The notes beneath the pieces are model-generated. The model was not told the DNA's origin. It ran no database searches and saw nothing but the letters and a program-made list of their open reading frames with translations. 64,000 bases of DNA from Fidelibacterota bacterium. Lineage in GTDB: Bacteria; Fidelibacterota; Marinisomatia; Marinisomatales; TCS55. Below are positions 54,955 to 63,633 of the stretch, piece after piece. The stretch covers positions 1-64,000 of the forward strand of contig JAAZYX010000021.1 in the NCBI GenBank assembly GCA_014239435.1. Reading direction: 5' to 3'. How positions within the stretch are numbered: the first letter of the stretch is position 1; every line of letters begins with the position of its first letter. Position numbers and translations under genes: made by a program.

Positions 54955-55714
54955 TCTAGCAATGGCTATCCTTTTGGGATGGTCCACAGCTGCCGAACCC
55001 GAGGTGGTCGAATTAAGCAGAAAAGTAGGATTTTTGATTGATGCTGAAGAGAATATCTATTTTAAAATAATTCAAGATGTCAAAGGTCTCGAAAGTGTGC
55101 AATTCTACGAAATCAATAAAAACAAATATATGGCGCGGATTGCGTACGTGGAATTCAGCAATCTGAAATCATCTAAACGGTATTATTCTCTGAAGGAATT
55201 CTCGACCATACAGATGCACGTAAATTTGAAGCCTATGATTACGGAAGAAGATCGACTCGGAATTCGCGAAAACCTGACATTTCTAAGGACTACGGAAACG
55301 ATATTAAATATTCCCAGCGGACAATTTGTAACGGTAAAACACAGAAACGGCGGCAGAATTCAGGGAACGCTGACATCTTTTGAAGATAATCAATTGGAAA
55401 TCCAGACACCGATTTCCATCGAAACTATCCCCTTATGGAATTTGAAACAAATCACCTATCGAGAAGACATCAAAGATCGTTCATCCTGGAAGCCAACGGT
55501 GTACACATTAAGCGCTTTAACAGGCATTTTCTTAGCGGAAGGATGGAACGTACAAACGCGTCCTGAGATTGATTATGCATGGCATTATCGTTTTTTAGGT
55601 GCAACTTTAGGCGTGTTGGCTGGAGCAGAAGCATTTCAAGCTTTTTCCGTACTAACATCGCCGACAACCGATTTTAAGCTGACGCCGGATGAAATGGACA
55701 AATTAAAAAACTAA
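54917..55714 (+). CDS. Hypothetical exported or membrane protein
   Basis: 265 residues. A signal-like helix (SHVLIRISLAMAILLGWSTA) is followed by a beta-rich part (~50-180) with an LSm/Hfq-like or SH3-like 'GQFVTVKHRNGGRIQGTLTS', 'LEIQTPISIETIPL' stretch. Two hydrophobic segments come near the C-terminus (TVYTLSALTGIFLAEGW; FLGATLGVLAGAEAFQAF). ATGs at 54917 and 54923 are both possible and both overlap the SelW end. No known family is recognised. It sits in the same tight run as the FecR protein and the selenoprotein, so an envelope role is likely. Confidence 0.65.
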   Translation: MTMKSSHVLIRISLAMAILLGWSTAAEPEVVELSRKVGFLIDAEENIYFKIIQDVKGLESVQFYEINKNKYMARIAYVEFSNLKSSKRYYSLKEFSTIQMHVNLKPMITEEDRLGIRENLTFLRTTETILNIPSGQFVTVKHRNGGRIQGTLTSFEDNQLEIQTPISIETIPLWNLKQITYREDIKDRSSWKPTVYTLSALTGIFLAEGWNVQTRPEIDYAWHYRFLGATLGVLAGAEAFQAFSVLTSPTTDFKLTPDEMDKLKN

Positions 55715-55725
55715 AGGAGTACCTC

Positions 55726-56160
55726 ATGGTAGAAAAACCAGCAGAACAGCAAGATCCTCAAAAAGCATATCTCAGTGAACAGTTAAACAAAATTTCCGGT
55801 GAAATTGGCGAAGGCTACGGCGAACCGCTGATGGATGAATTGATGGCGCGCCTCGAAAAAACTGTGGCGGATTTCCATGAGGAAGTCACTGAAATGCTCG
55901 TGGACCTAAAAAAGCAGTCCATAGAGCGGCAGGAAAAACTGAAAGACCGTTGGGCGAAAAAAGAGGAAGGGACGGCTTCTTCAGATGATGCAGCTATGTC
56001 TGTTTCGGATGAACCTCAGGCAGAGTCAAGTGACTGGGAAAAGCGCATTGAAAATAAAGAAGCCAAAGCCGGCGGAGGAAAAAAAGAAGCCAAAGCCGAA
56101 GAAGAAGAAAAACCTAAGAAAAAAGGATTCTTTGGGAGGAAGAAGAAAAAGAAAGACTGA
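55726..56160 (+). CDS. Hypothetical charged coiled-coil protein
   Basis: 144 residues, no signal peptide. Residues ~10-85 form a long charged helix (LNKISGEIGEGYGEPLMDEL, 'VADFHEEVTEMLVDLKKQ'). The C-terminal half is low-complexity Lys/Glu/Ala, ending in the strongly basic KKKGFFGRKKKKKD. AAAGGAG lies 6 bases before the ATG. A basic tail with aromatic residues could bind membranes or nucleic acid, but no family or function is recognised. It follows the preceding gene by 11 bases. Confidence 0.65.
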   Translation: MVEKPAEQQDPQKAYLSEQLNKISGEIGEGYGEPLMDELMARLEKTVADFHEEVTEMLVDLKKQSIERQEKLKDRWAKKEEGTASSDDAAMSVSDEPQAESSDWEKRIENKEAKAGGGKKEAKAEEEEKPKKKGFFGRKKKKKD

Positions 56161-56189
56161 TCGCTTGCATTTAATTTGATTCATCTTTA

Positions 56190-56795
56190 TTGTTTGGGAC
56201 AACAGCAAAGTCCAAAGTTTTCTGTTTCTTATTTGTGTTTTGCCTGGGATTTTTGGCATGTGATATAACCCATAGCCGTCAAGAGGGTAATGAAAGCGGA
56301 TCAGAAAGTTTAGACCACAGCTTTATGATAAACTTTTCTGAGCATTTTCAGCCTGCCAGCGGCATAACAATTACAGACAGCGCACTATATCATGAAGGAG
56401 ATGGAAATCTGGAAATTATATCTATTCCTTTAAAATCACCGTTTCATTTAGATGTGCTGAATATTGTATTTACCGTTAAAGAAAAAATGACCTTTGATGA
56501 ATTAGATAACTCTATCGAAATCTATATATCCTTCTCTGAAACTGGTGACGATTGGTCCAATTGGAATAGGTTTAAAATAAGTCATTACGAGGCAGATTAT
56601 ACTCAGATTAGGTTTGGGACTGAAGGGTGGGAAGGTAAGAATGCGAAGGGACCTTTCCACAAATATTTCCGATTTAAGGTTGTGTCAGATGAATCTAATA
56701 AAAACCGTTTAGCCATAAAAAATGCAATGATTCTAAGCAGCCAAAAAACGATTGAACGATTAGAGAATTTGGACTGCTCTGCGCAGTCCTACTGA
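56190..56795 (+). CDS. Lipoprotein of unknown function
   Basis: 201 residues. A lipoprotein signal (VFCFLFVFCLGFLAC) has a good lipobox, FLAC, so the mature protein should be lipidated at Cys24. The start is a TTG at 56190; no ATG gives the signal peptide. The body is beta-rich, with 'FTVKEKMTFDELDNSIEIYI', DDWSNWNRFKIS and HKYFRFKVVSD, resembling a discoidin/jelly-roll-like sandwich, although I cannot assign a family. It is the last protein gene before the tRNA-Ala/SRP region. Confidence 0.68.
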   Translation: MFGTTAKSKVFCFLFVFCLGFLACDITHSRQEGNESGSESLDHSFMINFSEHFQPASGITITDSALYHEGDGNLEIISIPLKSPFHLDVLNIVFTVKEKMTFDELDNSIEIYISFSETGDDWSNWNRFKISHYEADYTQIRFGTEGWEGKNAKGPFHKYFRFKVVSDESNKNRLAIKNAMILSSQKTIERLENLDCSAQSY

Positions 56796-56866
56796 AGTTA
56801 ATAATTTTCTGTAGGCATTGTCTTGCCTCGGTTTCAAAATATCTGCTAAATTCATTGGCTCAAAAA

Positions 56867-56930
56867 GGGGCCGTCCGCTTACGCTTTACTACGGCGGATA
56901 AATAGCCCAGGCGCTAGGTGAAAAATTTTA
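56867..56930 (+). repeat. Oldest tRNA-Ala 5' remnant with palindrome
   Basis: GGGGCCGT at 56867-56874 matches the first 8 bases of tRNA-Ala. It runs directly into TCCGC...GCGGA (56874-56898), a palindrome similar to the one at 874-900. It stands 64 bases before the next 5' copy and is more diverged than the two 69-bp units. Confidence 0.5.
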
Positions 56931-57068
56931 GGGGCCGTAGCTCCCCGCAGTTGCAGGGCAGGCAACAACTTCGCCACGGTCAGTTACTTTGATAATTTAG
57001 GGGCCGTAGCTCCCCGCAGTTGCGGGGCAGGCAACAACTTCGCCACGGTCAGTTACTTTGATAATTTA
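56931..57068 (+). repeat. Two tandem 69-bp units, each starting with the tRNA-Ala 5' end
   Basis: Units 56931-56999 and 57000-57068 differ at a single base by my reading. Each begins with GGGGCCGTAGCT, the first 12 bases of the tRNA-Ala at 57069. It then carries a palindrome (CCCCGCA-GT-TGCGGGG at 57012-57027, one mismatch in unit 1), the block GGCAACAACTTCGCC, and ends with TTTGATAATTTA, the direct leader of the real tRNA. Confidence 0.92.
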
Positions 57069-57141
57069 GGGGCCGTAGCTCAGTTGGGAGAGCGCTGCGT
57101 TCGCAATGCAGAGGTCGTCAGTTCGATCCTGATCGGCTCCA
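57069..57141 (+). tRNA. tRNA-Ala(CGC)
   Basis: Acceptor GGGGCCG (57069-57075) pairs with CGGCTCC (57134-57140), one G-U, discriminator A. The anticodon stem CTGCG/TGCAG encloses TTCGCAA, giving CGC at 57102-57104. D and T arms are complete. Its 5' end is duplicated two to three times upstream, and a short 3'-end-like copy (GATCGG..TCCACAA) follows at 57179. Confidence 0.95.
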
Positions 57142-57161
57142 CAAAAGCAATGCAGAGTTTG

Positions 57162-57200
57162 TCCCGACGTTAGGTCGGGATCGGGGATCCACAAGAGCAA
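57162..57200 (+). repeat. Palindrome plus tRNA-Ala 3'-end-like copy
   Basis: TCCCGAC-GTTAG-GTCGGGA (57162-57180) is a 7-bp perfect hairpin. It leads into GATCGGGGATCCACAAGAGC (57179 on), which resembles the tRNA-Ala 3' end and flank GATCGGCTCCACAAAAGC at 57131. This is the mirror of the 5' duplications on the other side of the tRNA. Confidence 0.6.
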
Positions 57201-57217
57201 AAGTTTTTTGATAATTT

Positions 57218-57487
57218 GGTCGTGCTAGATGGGGAGGCAGCGGTGCCCTGTAACCTGCAATCCGCTACAGCAGGATCGAATGCCATGGCGAGGCTTATGC
57301 CGGATTTGGTTGTAAAATCAAGTGACGCTGAAGCTTCAGCTTTTTGGAGTTGCTGAATACGAAATCCCGTCAGGCCCGGAAGGGAGCAGCGGTACGTTTT
57401 TCAGCAATAAGCCGAGAGGTACTGGAGTGGAGTTAACTGATTTTAAATTCCGAATTTTCGGGTGAGTCAACCTGTGGTGCACGGCCA
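57218..57487 (+). ncRNA. ffs: Signal recognition particle RNA, large bacterial type
   Basis: The diagnostic helix 8 GGAA-loop segment, GTCAGGCCCGGAAGGGAGCA, is present near 57370. The ends GGTCGTGC (57218) and GTGCACGGCC (57477-57486) pair to close the long rod. The 5' part (GGGGAGGCAGCGGTGCCCTG, GTAACC) matches the Alu-domain loops of the ~270-base SRP RNAs of Bacillus type, not the ~110-base 4.5S RNA. It precedes dnaX, a common neighbourhood. Its 11-base leader TTTGATAATTT is the same as that of tRNA-Ala. Confidence 0.93.
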
Positions 57488-57523
57488 TAAGATTTTTTCA
57501 CATAAAGGTAAAATAGACAATTT

Positions 57524-59179
57524 ATGAGTTACCAGGTTCTTTCATTAAAATGGCGCCCGCAATCCTTCGAGGATATGGTCGGGCAGGATCATGTAACCCA
57601 TACGCTCATTAATGCTTTTAAAAAAGACCGAGTAGCGCAAGGCTATATTTTTACCGGTCCGCGTGGTGTAGGAAAAACGACTACGGCAAGAATTCTTGCA
57701 AAAAGCCTAAATTGTCCCAAATCCAAAAACGGCGTTTCTTGTAATGTCTGCACAATCTGCACCGAAATCACCGACGGACGGAATATGGATGTTCTGGAAG
57801 TAGATGGTGCTTCAAATCGCGGGATTGAAGAAATCCGGAACATACGGGAAGTCATCAAATATGCACCGGTAACCGCGCCGTATAAAATCTTCATCATTGA
57901 TGAAGTCCACATGCTTACAAATCCTGCCTTTAATGCACTGCTACGCACATTGGAGGAACCGCCTCCGCACGGCAAATTCATTCTTTGTACCACGGATATT
58001 CAAAAGGTTCCGTCCACCATCATTTCTCGCTGCCAGAGATTTGATTTTCACAGAATTGCCGTTCCGGTCGTACAAGAAAGGCTTTCGCATATTCTGAAAG
58101 AAGAAAAGGTGAAAGTGGAAGCAGAAGCTTTAACGGAAATTGCCCGCAAAGCGGATGGAAGTATGCGCGATGCTTTAAGCATTCTTGATCAGGTTATTGC
58201 CTATGGCGGCGATGTAATTTCCATGGAAGAGGTCAGCAAGGTGCTTGGACTGATTCCGCATGAAGTGTATTTCAAATTCACGAAATTTTTACGGGAAAAG
58301 AAAAGTGAAGACCTCATAACATTGCTTCGGGAAGTTCGATCAACGGGCACTCCGCTTGAAGATGTTGCGTCAGGACTCACAAAACATATTCGAAATTTAT
58401 TATATGCTTCCGTGGACAAAGGACTGGACGCCCTTGAATTGAATGAAGATGTGCAAAAATCTTATGCAGACGAAATCCAGCATTGGGACAACCGAGATCT
58501 GTTGAGAATCGGAAATGTTATCAGCGATTTTTCGAAAGAAATCAAACGAGCTGAGCAGCCTCAGGTCCTTATGGAAATGATGTCTCTGAAACTTTTGGAA
58601 TTTGATACCACGCAATCCATCGAAAACCTGATTCAAAATGGTCCTAAAACCGAAAGCGGCCCCGCAAAATATCCGACAAAGGAAAAATCTACAGCGGCGC
58701 CTGTAAAGCAAAAGAAAAACCCGGAAGCGGAATCTATATCAGAACAGCCGGCTGTAATACAACACCCTAAAGAGCCGGATCCCATGCCGGAGAATCAAGA
58801 AGGAAACGGCATCCCAAATGGAGTCAATCTTGAAACGGTTCAAAAACAATGGACTGAATTTTTAACCACTCTATCGTCTAAACGTCCTTCATTGGGATCC
58901 ATTTTGGAATTTGCATTGCCGGAAAATGTTCAAGGAGGAAAATTGATTATATCCCTGCCGCAGGTTTCAAATTTTGCAGTGAATTCCCTTAAAAAAAACA
59001 GAGAAGATATTGAATCCATTATTGAAAACATTATTGGCAAAGCCCTCAGAATAAGCTACAATACAAATGATGAGATAAAACCGGTGGAGGCAACCGATAA
59101 AGAAGATGAAAAAACTGATTCCGACGAACCGGTTTTGGAAAGAATGATTGAACGATTTGACGGGGAGTTGTTGAGGTAA
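57524..59179 (+). CDS. dnaX: DNA polymerase III subunit gamma/tau
   Basis: 551 residues. AAA+ clamp-loader core: GPRGVGKTTTARILAK Walker A (~46-61), the four-Cys zinc module in 'CPKSKNGVSCNVCTIC', IDEVHMLTNPAFNALL (Walker B/DEAD-like) and SRCQRFDFHRI (sensor 1/SRC). Domain III follows, and then a Pro/Glu-rich linker (~380-440) and a C-terminal alpha/beta tau-like domain (QKQWTEFLTTLSSKRPSLGS). It loads the sliding clamp and ties the two polymerases together. The start ATG is 36 bases after the SRP RNA. The last bases overlap recR (TAATG). Confidence 0.95.
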   Translation: MSYQVLSLKWRPQSFEDMVGQDHVTHTLINAFKKDRVAQGYIFTGPRGVGKTTTARILAKSLNCPKSKNGVSCNVCTICTEITDGRNMDVLEVDGASNRGIEEIRNIREVIKYAPVTAPYKIFIIDEVHMLTNPAFNALLRTLEEPPPHGKFILCTTDIQKVPSTIISRCQRFDFHRIAVPVVQERLSHILKEEKVKVEAEALTEIARKADGSMRDALSILDQVIAYGGDVISMEEVSKVLGLIPHEVYFKFTKFLREKKSEDLITLLREVRSTGTPLEDVASGLTKHIRNLLYASVDKGLDALELNEDVQKSYADEIQHWDNRDLLRIGNVISDFSKEIKRAEQPQVLMEMMSLKLLEFDTTQSIENLIQNGPKTESGPAKYPTKEKSTAAPVKQKKNPEAESISEQPAVIQHPKEPDPMPENQEGNGIPNGVNLETVQKQWTEFLTTLSSKRPSLGSILEFALPENVQGGKLIISLPQVSNFAVNSLKKNREDIESIIENIIGKALRISYNTNDEIKPVEATDKEDEKTDSDEPVLERMIERFDGELLR

Positions 59180-59769
59180 TGTCTGTACCTGACAGCATTG
59201 ACAGATTAATTGAGCAATTTGCGAAATTCCCAGGAATCGGGAAAAAAACAGCCGAGCGCATGTCATTTTATTTACTGAATACTCCGAATGAACAGTCCAT
59301 CCATTTGGCCGAAGCGATCTTGGATATGAAGCAGTCGATACTTTCGTGTTCTGTCTGCGGCTCTATCACTCAGGAAGATCCGTGTACCTTGTGTTCCGAT
59401 TTGAAACGGGATGATAATTTTATCTGCGTTGTCGAAGATGCGGACGACATCTATCGCCTTGAAAAAACAAACTCCTATATGGGAAGGTATCATGTTCTTG
59501 GCGGAGTGTTATCTCCATTGGACGGCATCGGTCCGGATGAACTCAATATAGACGCTTTGCTCTTGCGGGTAAAAGATGGAATGGAAATTGTACTTGCAAC
59601 CAATCCGAGTATAGAAGGAGAAGCGACTAATTTGTATCTTGCAAAACTCCTCAAGCAAAAAGGTGCAATTGTAACACGGCTAGCCAGAGGTTTGCCGGTT
59701 GGGTCTGATTTGGAATATACTGATGATGCGACTATTCTAAGTGCTATGGAAGGCAGAACTGCTTTATGA
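59179..59769 (+). CDS. recR: Recombination mediator RecR
   Basis: 196 residues. An N-terminal helix-hairpin-helix (IEQFAKFPGIGKKTAERMSF) is followed by a four-Cys zinc finger (CSVCGSITQEDPCTLC), a TOPRIM domain (ICVVEDADDIYRLEKTN, YHVLGGVLSPLDG) and C-terminal Walker B-like VILATNPSIEGEAT-type and RLARGLPVGSDLEYTD segments. RecR with RecO/RecF loads RecA on gapped DNA. It directly follows dnaX, but the ybaB/ebfC gene that usually sits between them is absent here. Its stop overlaps pgsA by 4 bases. Confidence 0.95.
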   Translation: MSVPDSIDRLIEQFAKFPGIGKKTAERMSFYLLNTPNEQSIHLAEAILDMKQSILSCSVCGSITQEDPCTLCSDLKRDDNFICVVEDADDIYRLEKTNSYMGRYHVLGGVLSPLDGIGPDELNIDALLLRVKDGMEIVLATNPSIEGEATNLYLAKLLKQKGAIVTRLARGLPVGSDLEYTDDATILSAMEGRTAL

Positions 59770-60353
59770 AGAAACAAATTCCAAACATCCTGACTATCAC
59801 TCGGATTTTATTGACTCCGGTATTCATTATGCTTTTATTTTATGAGCATCCTTATTCCAATTTCTGGGCGCTGGTAGTATTTGTGATCGCGTCTATTACG
59901 GACGCATACGATGGATATGTCGCCAGAAAATATGATTTAGAGACTGACTACGGGAGATTTCTTGATCCGCTCGCGGATAAGATTTTAGTTTCGTCGGCCT
60001 TCATTTCATTCGCTGTCATGGAAATTGTACCTTTTTGGATGGTGGGCCTTATCATATTCCGGGATTTATTCGTTACAGGACTGCGGATGGTGATGAATCA
60101 AAAGGGTTTCATCATGCAAACCAGCAAATCGGCAAAAGTCAAAACAGGTGTCCAAATTGGATTTATCATATTTGTTTTGGTGGTTCTTGGAGCGAAAGCA
60201 TTTACCTTTTTTCCGGTAACGGACCTTTTAGCTATGATTAAAGAATACAAGGTGATTTATTATTTAACCATTACAGTAACCTCGTTAACGGTTTTAACCG
60301 GTATGAATTATTTGTACACAAACCGCTCTGTTATTAAGCGGTTTTTTGACTGA
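59766..60353 (+). CDS. pgsA: CDP-diacylglycerol-glycerol-3-phosphate 3-phosphatidyltransferase
   Basis: 195 residues, multi-pass membrane enzyme. The CDP-alcohol phosphatidyltransferase motif is complete: DAYDGYVARKYDLETDYGRFLDPLADK fits D-x2-D-G-x2-A-R-x8-G-x3-D-x3-D (read in two overlapping parts, DAYDGYVAR and GRFLDPLAD). It makes phosphatidylglycerol-phosphate, the committed step to PG and cardiolipin. ATGA overlap with recR. The next gene is the matching phosphatase, 12 bases further on. Confidence 0.95.
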   Translation: MKKQIPNILTITRILLTPVFIMLLFYEHPYSNFWALVVFVIASITDAYDGYVARKYDLETDYGRFLDPLADKILVSSAFISFAVMEIVPFWMVGLIIFRDLFVTGLRMVMNQKGFIMQTSKSAKVKTGVQIGFIIFVLVVLGAKAFTFFPVTDLLAMIKEYKVIYYLTITVTSLTVLTGMNYLYTNRSVIKRFFD

Positions 60354-60365
60354 CTATCTTTCACG

Positions 60366-60821
60366 ATGAAATGGGGTGTACCCGAGTGGATTTCGTCAGT
60401 TTTTGGCATAGGGAAACTGCCGTTTGCGCCCGGAACATGGGGAAGTCTCGCCGCAGTATTGACGTGGTATTTCGCCGGACCCTATCTTCATATTTATAGT
60501 TTTTTCGGACTCATTATTTCCATTTCGATCATTGGAGTGCGCGTTTCTGATCTAGTGGTTAAAAAACAAAATATTGAAGATCCGTCTTTTGTGGTGATTG
60601 ATGAGTGGGCAGGACAGTGGTTGGCGCTTATCGGACTTCCCATTATTCCCGAGTATGCAATCGCCGGATTCATTCTTTTCCGGTTTTTTGATATTCTCAA
60701 ACCAGGACCCATCAAGGATCTTGAAAAATTAAAAGGCGGTGTAGGAATCATGGCAGATGATTTGGCAGCCGGATTTTTCACATTACTTATTCTGCATTCA
60801 GTACGATACTTTACGATATGA
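60366..60821 (+). CDS. pgpA: Phosphatidylglycerophosphatase A
   Basis: 151 residues with the PgpA pattern: FGIGKLPFAPGTWGSLAAVL near the N-terminus, VVIDEWAGQWLAL in the middle (conserved Asp-Glu of the active site) and FDILKPGPI-DLEKLKGGVGI-MADDLAAGF near the C-terminus. It removes the phosphate from the pgsA product. Three to four membrane segments are visible. It follows pgsA, so two consecutive steps of phosphatidylglycerol synthesis are encoded side by side. ATGA overlap with cinA. Confidence 0.94.
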   Translation: MKWGVPEWISSVFGIGKLPFAPGTWGSLAAVLTWYFAGPYLHIYSFFGLIISISIIGVRVSDLVVKKQNIEDPSFVVIDEWAGQWLALIGLPIIPEYAIAGFILFRFFDILKPGPIKDLEKLKGGVGIMADDLAAGFFTLLILHSVRYFTI

Positions 60822-62032
60822 AGGTTGGGTTAATCACCATTGGAAATGAACTGCTGTCCGGATTTACGACAGATACGAATGCTGCATGGATCGGGCAAAG
60901 AATCGGTGAAGTAGGCGGAGTAGTTATTTGGCATCTTACCACACAAGATTCACGTGAAGATATTATACGCAGTATTGAATCAACGCCAGAAGATGTTCAG
61001 GTCTTAATCATTACCGGCGGTCTAGGCCCGACTCATGATGATATTACAGCAACTTCTCTCTATCATTGGGCCCAAACAGAAACAGAATTTGATGAAGATT
61101 ATTGGAAGGAATTGGAAGAAAAATTCAAAAATAGAAATGTTACTATTCCAGAGATTAACAAAAATCAGGCATTGAAACCTATTGATGGAGAAATGATTCA
61201 AAATCCGGTTGGTTCAGCACGAGGCATTCGAATTAATAAAAACGGATTGGACATTATTGCTTTGCCCGGAGTCCCTGCAGAAATGAAAGCCATGATGACA
61301 TTATCAGTCATTCCATTGTTGGATGAAAACATCCACAATCCCATTCATAATCAAACGTTAAGAACGACGGGAATCATGGAATCTGCTTTAGCCGAAAAAC
61401 TGGAACCCATTTTGCGCGAAACCAAAGTAAAGCTCGCATTCTTACCAAAGTTAACCGGAGTGGATATCCGTATTAGTTCTGCGGATACAAATGAGATTTC
61501 CGAGTTGCGGGATGCGATTTTTCATGCTGTTGGAAAATATATTTTCGGTGAAGGTGATATTTTGTTGGAAGAAGCAATCGGGAAATTGCTTATAAAAAAG
61601 AATTTGACGATCGGTGTGGCAGAATCCTGTACCGGCGGACTGATCTCAGATCGTTTTACTAATGTATCGGGAAGTTCTGTCTATTTTCATGGCGGTATCA
61701 TCGCCTATCAGAATAAAGTGAAAATAACTGAACTCAATGTTAAAAAAGAAACATTGGAAACATTCGGTGCAGTAAGCGAGGAAACCGCAATCGAAATGGC
61801 GAAGGGCATCCAATCGCGTCTTCAGGTAAATCTTGGATTATCATCCACAGGCATTGCCGGTCCGGGAGGCGGAACGGATGAAAAGCCAGTTGGTTTACTT
61901 TTTATCGCTCTTGCGCATGCAAAAGGCGTTATGACTAAAAAATTTAATCTCACAAAAAAGAGAATAATAAATAAAGAACTCGCGAGCCAAGCAGCTTTAA
62001 ATATGATCAGAATACATTTAACCCGTGACTGA
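60818..62032 (+). CDS. cinA: CinA: ADP-ribose pyrophosphatase/NMN deamidase family
   Basis: 404 residues. The N-terminal MoaB/MogA-like domain (~1-170) starts VGLITIGNELLSGFTTDTNA and has IITGGLGPTHDDITATSLYH. The C-terminal PncC-type domain (~250-404) holds VAESCTGGLISDRFTNVSGS, GGIIAYQNKVK, GAVSEETAIEMAKG and STGIAGPGGGTDEKPVG. The fused protein recycles pyridine nucleotides, and in several bacteria its gene is co-transcribed with recA, as here. Its end overlaps thpR by 8 bases. Confidence 0.94.
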   Translation: MKVGLITIGNELLSGFTTDTNAAWIGQRIGEVGGVVIWHLTTQDSREDIIRSIESTPEDVQVLIITGGLGPTHDDITATSLYHWAQTETEFDEDYWKELEEKFKNRNVTIPEINKNQALKPIDGEMIQNPVGSARGIRINKNGLDIIALPGVPAEMKAMMTLSVIPLLDENIHNPIHNQTLRTTGIMESALAEKLEPILRETKVKLAFLPKLTGVDIRISSADTNEISELRDAIFHAVGKYIFGEGDILLEEAIGKLLIKKNLTIGVAESCTGGLISDRFTNVSGSSVYFHGGIIAYQNKVKITELNVKKETLETFGAVSEETAIEMAKGIQSRLQVNLGLSSTGIAGPGGGTDEKPVGLLFIALAHAKGVMTKKFNLTKKRIINKELASQAALNMIRIHLTRD

Positions 62033-62597
62033 CCGCCTTTTTAGAACGTTTATTTCCCTTCCTGTGCCAGAAGAAGTGGCTGAAATTCAACAAAGACTTC
62101 GCTCAACAATCGGAGACAATCCGGGAATCATCAATTGGACACATCCCGGAATGATTCATTTAACATTACAGTTTCTGGGTCCAACCCCCGAAAATATGGT
62201 GACGAACATCAAATCCATTTTAGATGACATTGCACAGAATAATTCGAGATTTGATATACACATTTCCGGAACAGGATGTTTTCCGACGCCTAAACGGGCG
62301 AGAATTCTCTGGCTCGGCGTCAAAGGGGATACTCAACCACTGATGGCATTGGGAAATTCCATACGACATAAAATGACAGAAATTGGATTTCCACCTGATG
62401 AAAATGAACTTTTGCCTCATATCACGATTGGAAGAATACAATATCCCATAAAAAATTCTCCGGATATATCGCCCTATTTATCCGTTGAATTCGATCCTAT
62501 TGCATGGAAACCAAAATATTTTCATTTAATACGCAGTGAGCTCTTTCCAAATGGTCCTGTGTATACTATTTTAGGCACCCACATTTTACAGAATTAG
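62025..62597 (+). CDS. thpR: RNA 2',3'-cyclic phosphodiesterase ThpR (LigT)
   Basis: 190 residues, 2H phosphoesterase family. The two catalytic H-x-T-x motifs are IHLTLQFLG (~residue 45) and PHITIGRI (~residue 128). [12 protein letters not shown] at the start and the RARILWLGV segment are typical of ThpR. It opens 2',3'-cyclic phosphates at RNA ends. The start is GTG 62025 inside the end of cinA. The gene is followed by recA after 10 bases, with a good ribosome-binding site (TTAGGAGAAA) in the gap. Confidence 0.92.
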   Translation: MTDRLFRTFISLPVPEEVAEIQQRLRSTIGDNPGIINWTHPGMIHLTLQFLGPTPENMVTNIKSILDDIAQNNSRFDIHISGTGCFPTPKRARILWLGVKGDTQPLMALGNSIRHKMTEIGFPPDENELLPHITIGRIQYPIKNSPDISPYLSVEFDPIAWKPKYFHLIRSELFPNGPVYTILGTHILQN

Positions 62598-62607
62598 GAG
62601 AAACATA

Positions 62608-63633
62608 ATGGCAACAGAAGCACAAAAAACGAAATCGCTGGACCTCGCAATAGCACAGATTGATAAACAGTTTGGTTTGGGGTCCATCATGAAACTTGGA
62701 ACAAATCAACCCAAAATAATGGATAATGTTATTTCTACTGGAGCGCTCAGTTTGGATGCTGCGCTTGGCGTCGGAGGTGTTCCACGAGGTAGAATCATAG
62801 AAATCTATGGACCTGAGTCTTCTGGAAAGACAACGCTTGCGCTGCACATTCTTGCAGAAGCTCAAAAAGAAGGCGGTCATGCAGCTTTCATTGATGCCGA
62901 GCATGCGCTTGATCCTGCCTATTCCGCGCAGTTGGGTGTCAATGTGAAAGAATTGCTAATATCCCAGCCAGATAATGGTGAACAGGCGTTAGAAATTACC
63001 GAAACACTTGTACGCAGCGGCGCATTGGATATTATTGTAATAGATTCAGTTGCTGCGTTGGTTCCACGCGCCGAGATTGAAGGTGAAATGGGTGATTCCC
63101 ATGTTGGCCTGCAGGCGAGGCTTATGTCACAAGCTCTCAGGAAACTGACTGGTACCGTAAAACGATCTAACACATGCGTGGTATTTATCAATCAGATTCG
63201 GGAAAAAATTGGTGTTATGTATGGGAGTCCGGAAACGACTCCGGGTGGAAGAGCACTTAAATTTTACACATCAATCAGAATGGATATTCGAAGAATCACA
63301 ACTATTAAAGATGGACAGGATCCAATTGGCAGCAGGGTGAGAGTTAAGGTTGTCAAAAATAAAGTTGCACCTCCATTTAAAAATACCGAGCTCGATATTA
63401 TGTACGGTCAGGGAATTTCCTATTTTGGGGATATTCTTGATCTTGCTGTAGCCGGCGATATTGTTGATAAAATGGGAGCGTGGTTTTCATTTGATGGAAT
63501 GAAAATTGGGCAAGGACGCGAAAATTCGAAAGAATTTCTCAAAGAAAACGATGACGTACGAGAGAAAATCGTAAAGGCTGTTAGGAATTTTCTGGGATTG
63601 CCTGAAAAAAAGCGTGCCAAAAAGAAATCCTAA
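62608..63633 (+). CDS. recA: Recombinase RecA
   Basis: 341 residues. Walker [20 protein letters not shown] (~66), [20 protein letters not shown] Walker B region, the L2 DNA-binding loop [20 protein letters not shown] with [11 protein letters not shown], and a C-terminus ending in basic 'KKRAKKKS'. It catalyses strand exchange and triggers SOS. GGAG at 62598-62601 precedes the ATG. No LexA-type operator is evident upstream, where only 10 bases separate it from thpR. A strong palindrome follows the stop. Confidence 0.97.
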   Translation: MATEAQKTKSLDLAIAQIDKQFGLGSIMKLGTNQPKIMDNVISTGALSLDAALGVGGVPRGRIIEIYGPESSGKTTLALHILAEAQKEGGHAAFIDAEHALDPAYSAQLGVNVKELLISQPDNGEQALEITETLVRSGALDIIVIDSVAALVPRAEIEGEMGDSHVGLQARLMSQALRKLTGTVKRSNTCVVFINQIREKIGVMYGSPETTPGGRALKFYTSIRMDIRRITTIKDGQDPIGSRVRVKVVKNKVAPPFKNTELDIMYGQGISYFGDILDLAVAGDIVDKMGAWFSFDGMKIGQGRENSKEFLKENDDVREKIVKAVRNFLGLPEKKRAKKKS

